DNA of 7,801 bases from a bacterium (lineage in GTDB: Bacteria > Chlamydiota > Chlamydiia > Chlamydiales > 2-12-FULL-49-11), in assembly GCA_022600215.1 (NCBI GenBank), contig JAHZKV010000086.1:1-7801 (forward strand). The letters are read 5' to 3'. Made by a program: the position numbers and the translations under genes. The notes beneath the pieces were generated by a model. The model worked only from the letters and a program-made list of their open reading frames with translations. It made no database searches and had not been told where the DNA came from. Every line of letters begins with the position of its first letter. Position 1 is the stretch's first letter. Positions 7,078-7,801 of this stretch are shown here, in pieces.

Positions 7078-7097
7078 ATTATCAAAAAGGGTTTATA

Positions 7098-7757
7098 ATG
7101 AAGTATTTTACTTTTCTTTTTCTTTTTCTCGTAGGCTGTGGAAGCAAAACTACTTATACCTCTCAAGTTCAGTATCATGATAATGGAGTAGCAAAACCAA
7201 AAGTTGCCATTGTAAAGGTAATTGATTCCTCAAAACACTCCCTAGACTGGGATCTTTCTTCAGAATTTACAGAACTCTTTCTAGAACAGTTATTTACAAA
7301 TGCTAAATTTTACCTTACTGATGATTTTCATATGATCGAAACCTCCCGTTTAGTAAATCTAGAGCTTTCCCCCTATTCTGCAGATGTAAGCTGGATTAAA
7401 GAGATGAATAGTTCTTCCGAATTTGTGATATTTACCGAAGTTCTTGAACATACCATTACCTCTCCAGAAAGCACCTCATATAACCCTATAAAGAACCTAA
7501 AAACGCTTCACCTTTCCATGAGAGTAAGAGTTTTAGATATCCGCTTTGATACCCCTAAAATCGTTCTACAAGAGGTGATCAACAAAAACTACACCATTCC
7601 CTTCCATTTTGGAAGTTACGATGAAAACAAAGGAACTCTAGCAAAAAACACCTTCTCTATCTCTCCTCTTGGAATTGCTCACAAAAGTATCTTAAGCGAG
7701 ATCACCAAAGAAGTAGAAGAGTATATCACGATAGCAAGGTCCACTAATTATGAATAA
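7098..7757 (+). CDS. Putative lipoprotein with a CsgG/TolB-N-like domain pattern
   Basis: A 219-residue exported protein. The N-terminus has Lys2, a hydrophobic run (3-12) and the lipobox L-V-G-C with Cys14 as the predicted lipidated residue after signal peptidase II cleavage. Gly follows the Cys, so there is no Asp that would favour inner-membrane retention in the E. coli rule. The rest (about 32-210) alternates strands and helices: P-K-V-A-I-V-K-V-I (34-42), a helix with S-S-E-F-T-E-L-F-L-E-Q-L (54-65), a strand and helix ending at L-V-N-L, a strand near F-V-I-F-T-E-V (109-115), then L-S-M-R-V-R-V-L-D-I (139-148) and a final amphipathic helix (192-212). That order resembles the CsgG/TolB-N fold of envelope lipoproteins; this is a pattern judgement only. 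AAGGG lies 6 bases before the ATG. A relation to the chlamydial putative lipoprotein CT253, close to yidC in C. trachomatis, is possible but not established. The stop overlaps the next gene by 8 bases, suggesting coupling. Confidence 0.88.
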   Translation: MKYFTFLFLFLVGCGSKTTYTSQVQYHDNGVAKPKVAIVKVIDSSKHSLDWDLSSEFTELFLEQLFTNAKFYLTDDFHMIETSRLVNLELSPYSADVSWIKEMNSSSEFVIFTEVLEHTITSPESTSYNPIKNLKTLHLSMRVRVLDIRFDTPKIVLQEVINKNYTIPFHFGSYDENKGTLAKNTFSISPLGIAHKSILSEITKEVEEYITIARSTNYE

Positions 7758-7801
7758 TGAGGCTTTGTCACAAGAATGGATAGGAGCCTTTTTAGCCTCG
7801 C
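7750..7801 (+). CDS. Start of a following gene, cut by the window end
   Basis: An ATG at 7750, inside the last codons of the lipoprotein gene, opens a frame that stays open to the end of the window (17 codons, beginning M-N-N-E-A-L-S-Q-E-W). AAGG at 7736-7739 may be its ribosome binding site, 10 bases upstream. The 8-base overlap is typical of translationally coupled operon genes. Too little is present to recognise a family. The other nearby ATG, at 7757, meets a stop after eight codons. Confidence 0.55.
   Translation, partial: MNNEALSQEWIGAFLAS

Larger units (their letters stand above)
6810..7097. promoter_or_regulatory. Divergent intergenic region between slc1 and the lipoprotein gene
   Basis: These 288 bases separate the divergent starts of slc1 and the lipoprotein gene, so promoters for both must lie here or further upstream. 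The part at 6880-6990 is very AT-rich. Possible -10 elements are TATAAA on the minus strand (6928-6933, about 118 bases before slc1) and TATAAA on the plus strand (7001-7006, about 91 bases before the lipoprotein gene), but neither has a good -35 partner, so I do not assign a start of transcription. A hairpin lies at 7051-7077. No convincing gene is seen inside. Confidence 0.4.

Noticed and set aside
7094..7099. Perfect TATAAT before the lipoprotein gene.
   Set aside because: It overlaps the ATG start codon at 7098, so it cannot be the -10 element of that gene.

Overview
The window looks like a piece of chromosome from a member of the phylum Chlamydiae outside the genus Chlamydia (a Parachlamydia/Simkania/Rhabdochlamydia-like organism). 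Three things point there. The DnaA protein matches my recollection of the chlamydial paralogue DnaA-1 (CT250 type), which sits beside yidC. The YidC protein has the very large periplasmic domain and the C-terminal signature residues of chlamydial YidC. The minus-strand gene at 6237-6809 is a close relative of the chlamydial type III secretion chaperone Slc1 (CT043). The DNA is AT-rich, with no sign of recent transfer such as insertion sequences, tRNA-flanked insertions or CRISPR. The species assignment is inference; the family recognitions are from memory of those proteins, not from a search.

Layout: positions 2-2032 (+) encode a 676-residue protein made almost entirely of tetratricopeptide-type helical repeats. 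After 14 bases a 100-residue three-pass membrane protein follows (2047-2349, +), then yidC (2418-4733, +), then a DnaA-family gene (4814-6169, +) that must use a non-ATG start. These four genes run the same way with short gaps and may form an operon. dnaA is convergent with the chaperone gene slc1 (6237-6809, -), and a hairpin terminator lies between them. A 288-base divergent intergenic region then leads into a lipoprotein gene (7098-7757, +), whose end overlaps the start of a further gene that runs off the window (7750-7801, +).

How the genes work together: YidC and the small membrane protein belong to the inner membrane; YidC inserts membrane proteins. DnaA-1 is an AAA+ DNA-binding protein for replication initiation, in a lineage that usually carries two DnaA paralogues. 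Slc1 escorts early effectors to the type III secretion system. The lipoprotein is exported and lipid-anchored. There is no obvious single pathway; the yidC-dnaA adjacency is the conserved core, and the TPR gene, the small membrane gene and slc1 appear to be a lineage-specific neighbourhood.

I do not see a clear new multi-gene system. The most noteworthy points are amino-acid changes at normally conserved functional positions (the groove arginine of YidC, the sensor II arginine of DnaA), a heptad-repeat Gly/Pro tail on the Slc1 chaperone, and the uncharacterised TPR and three-pass proteins next to yidC.
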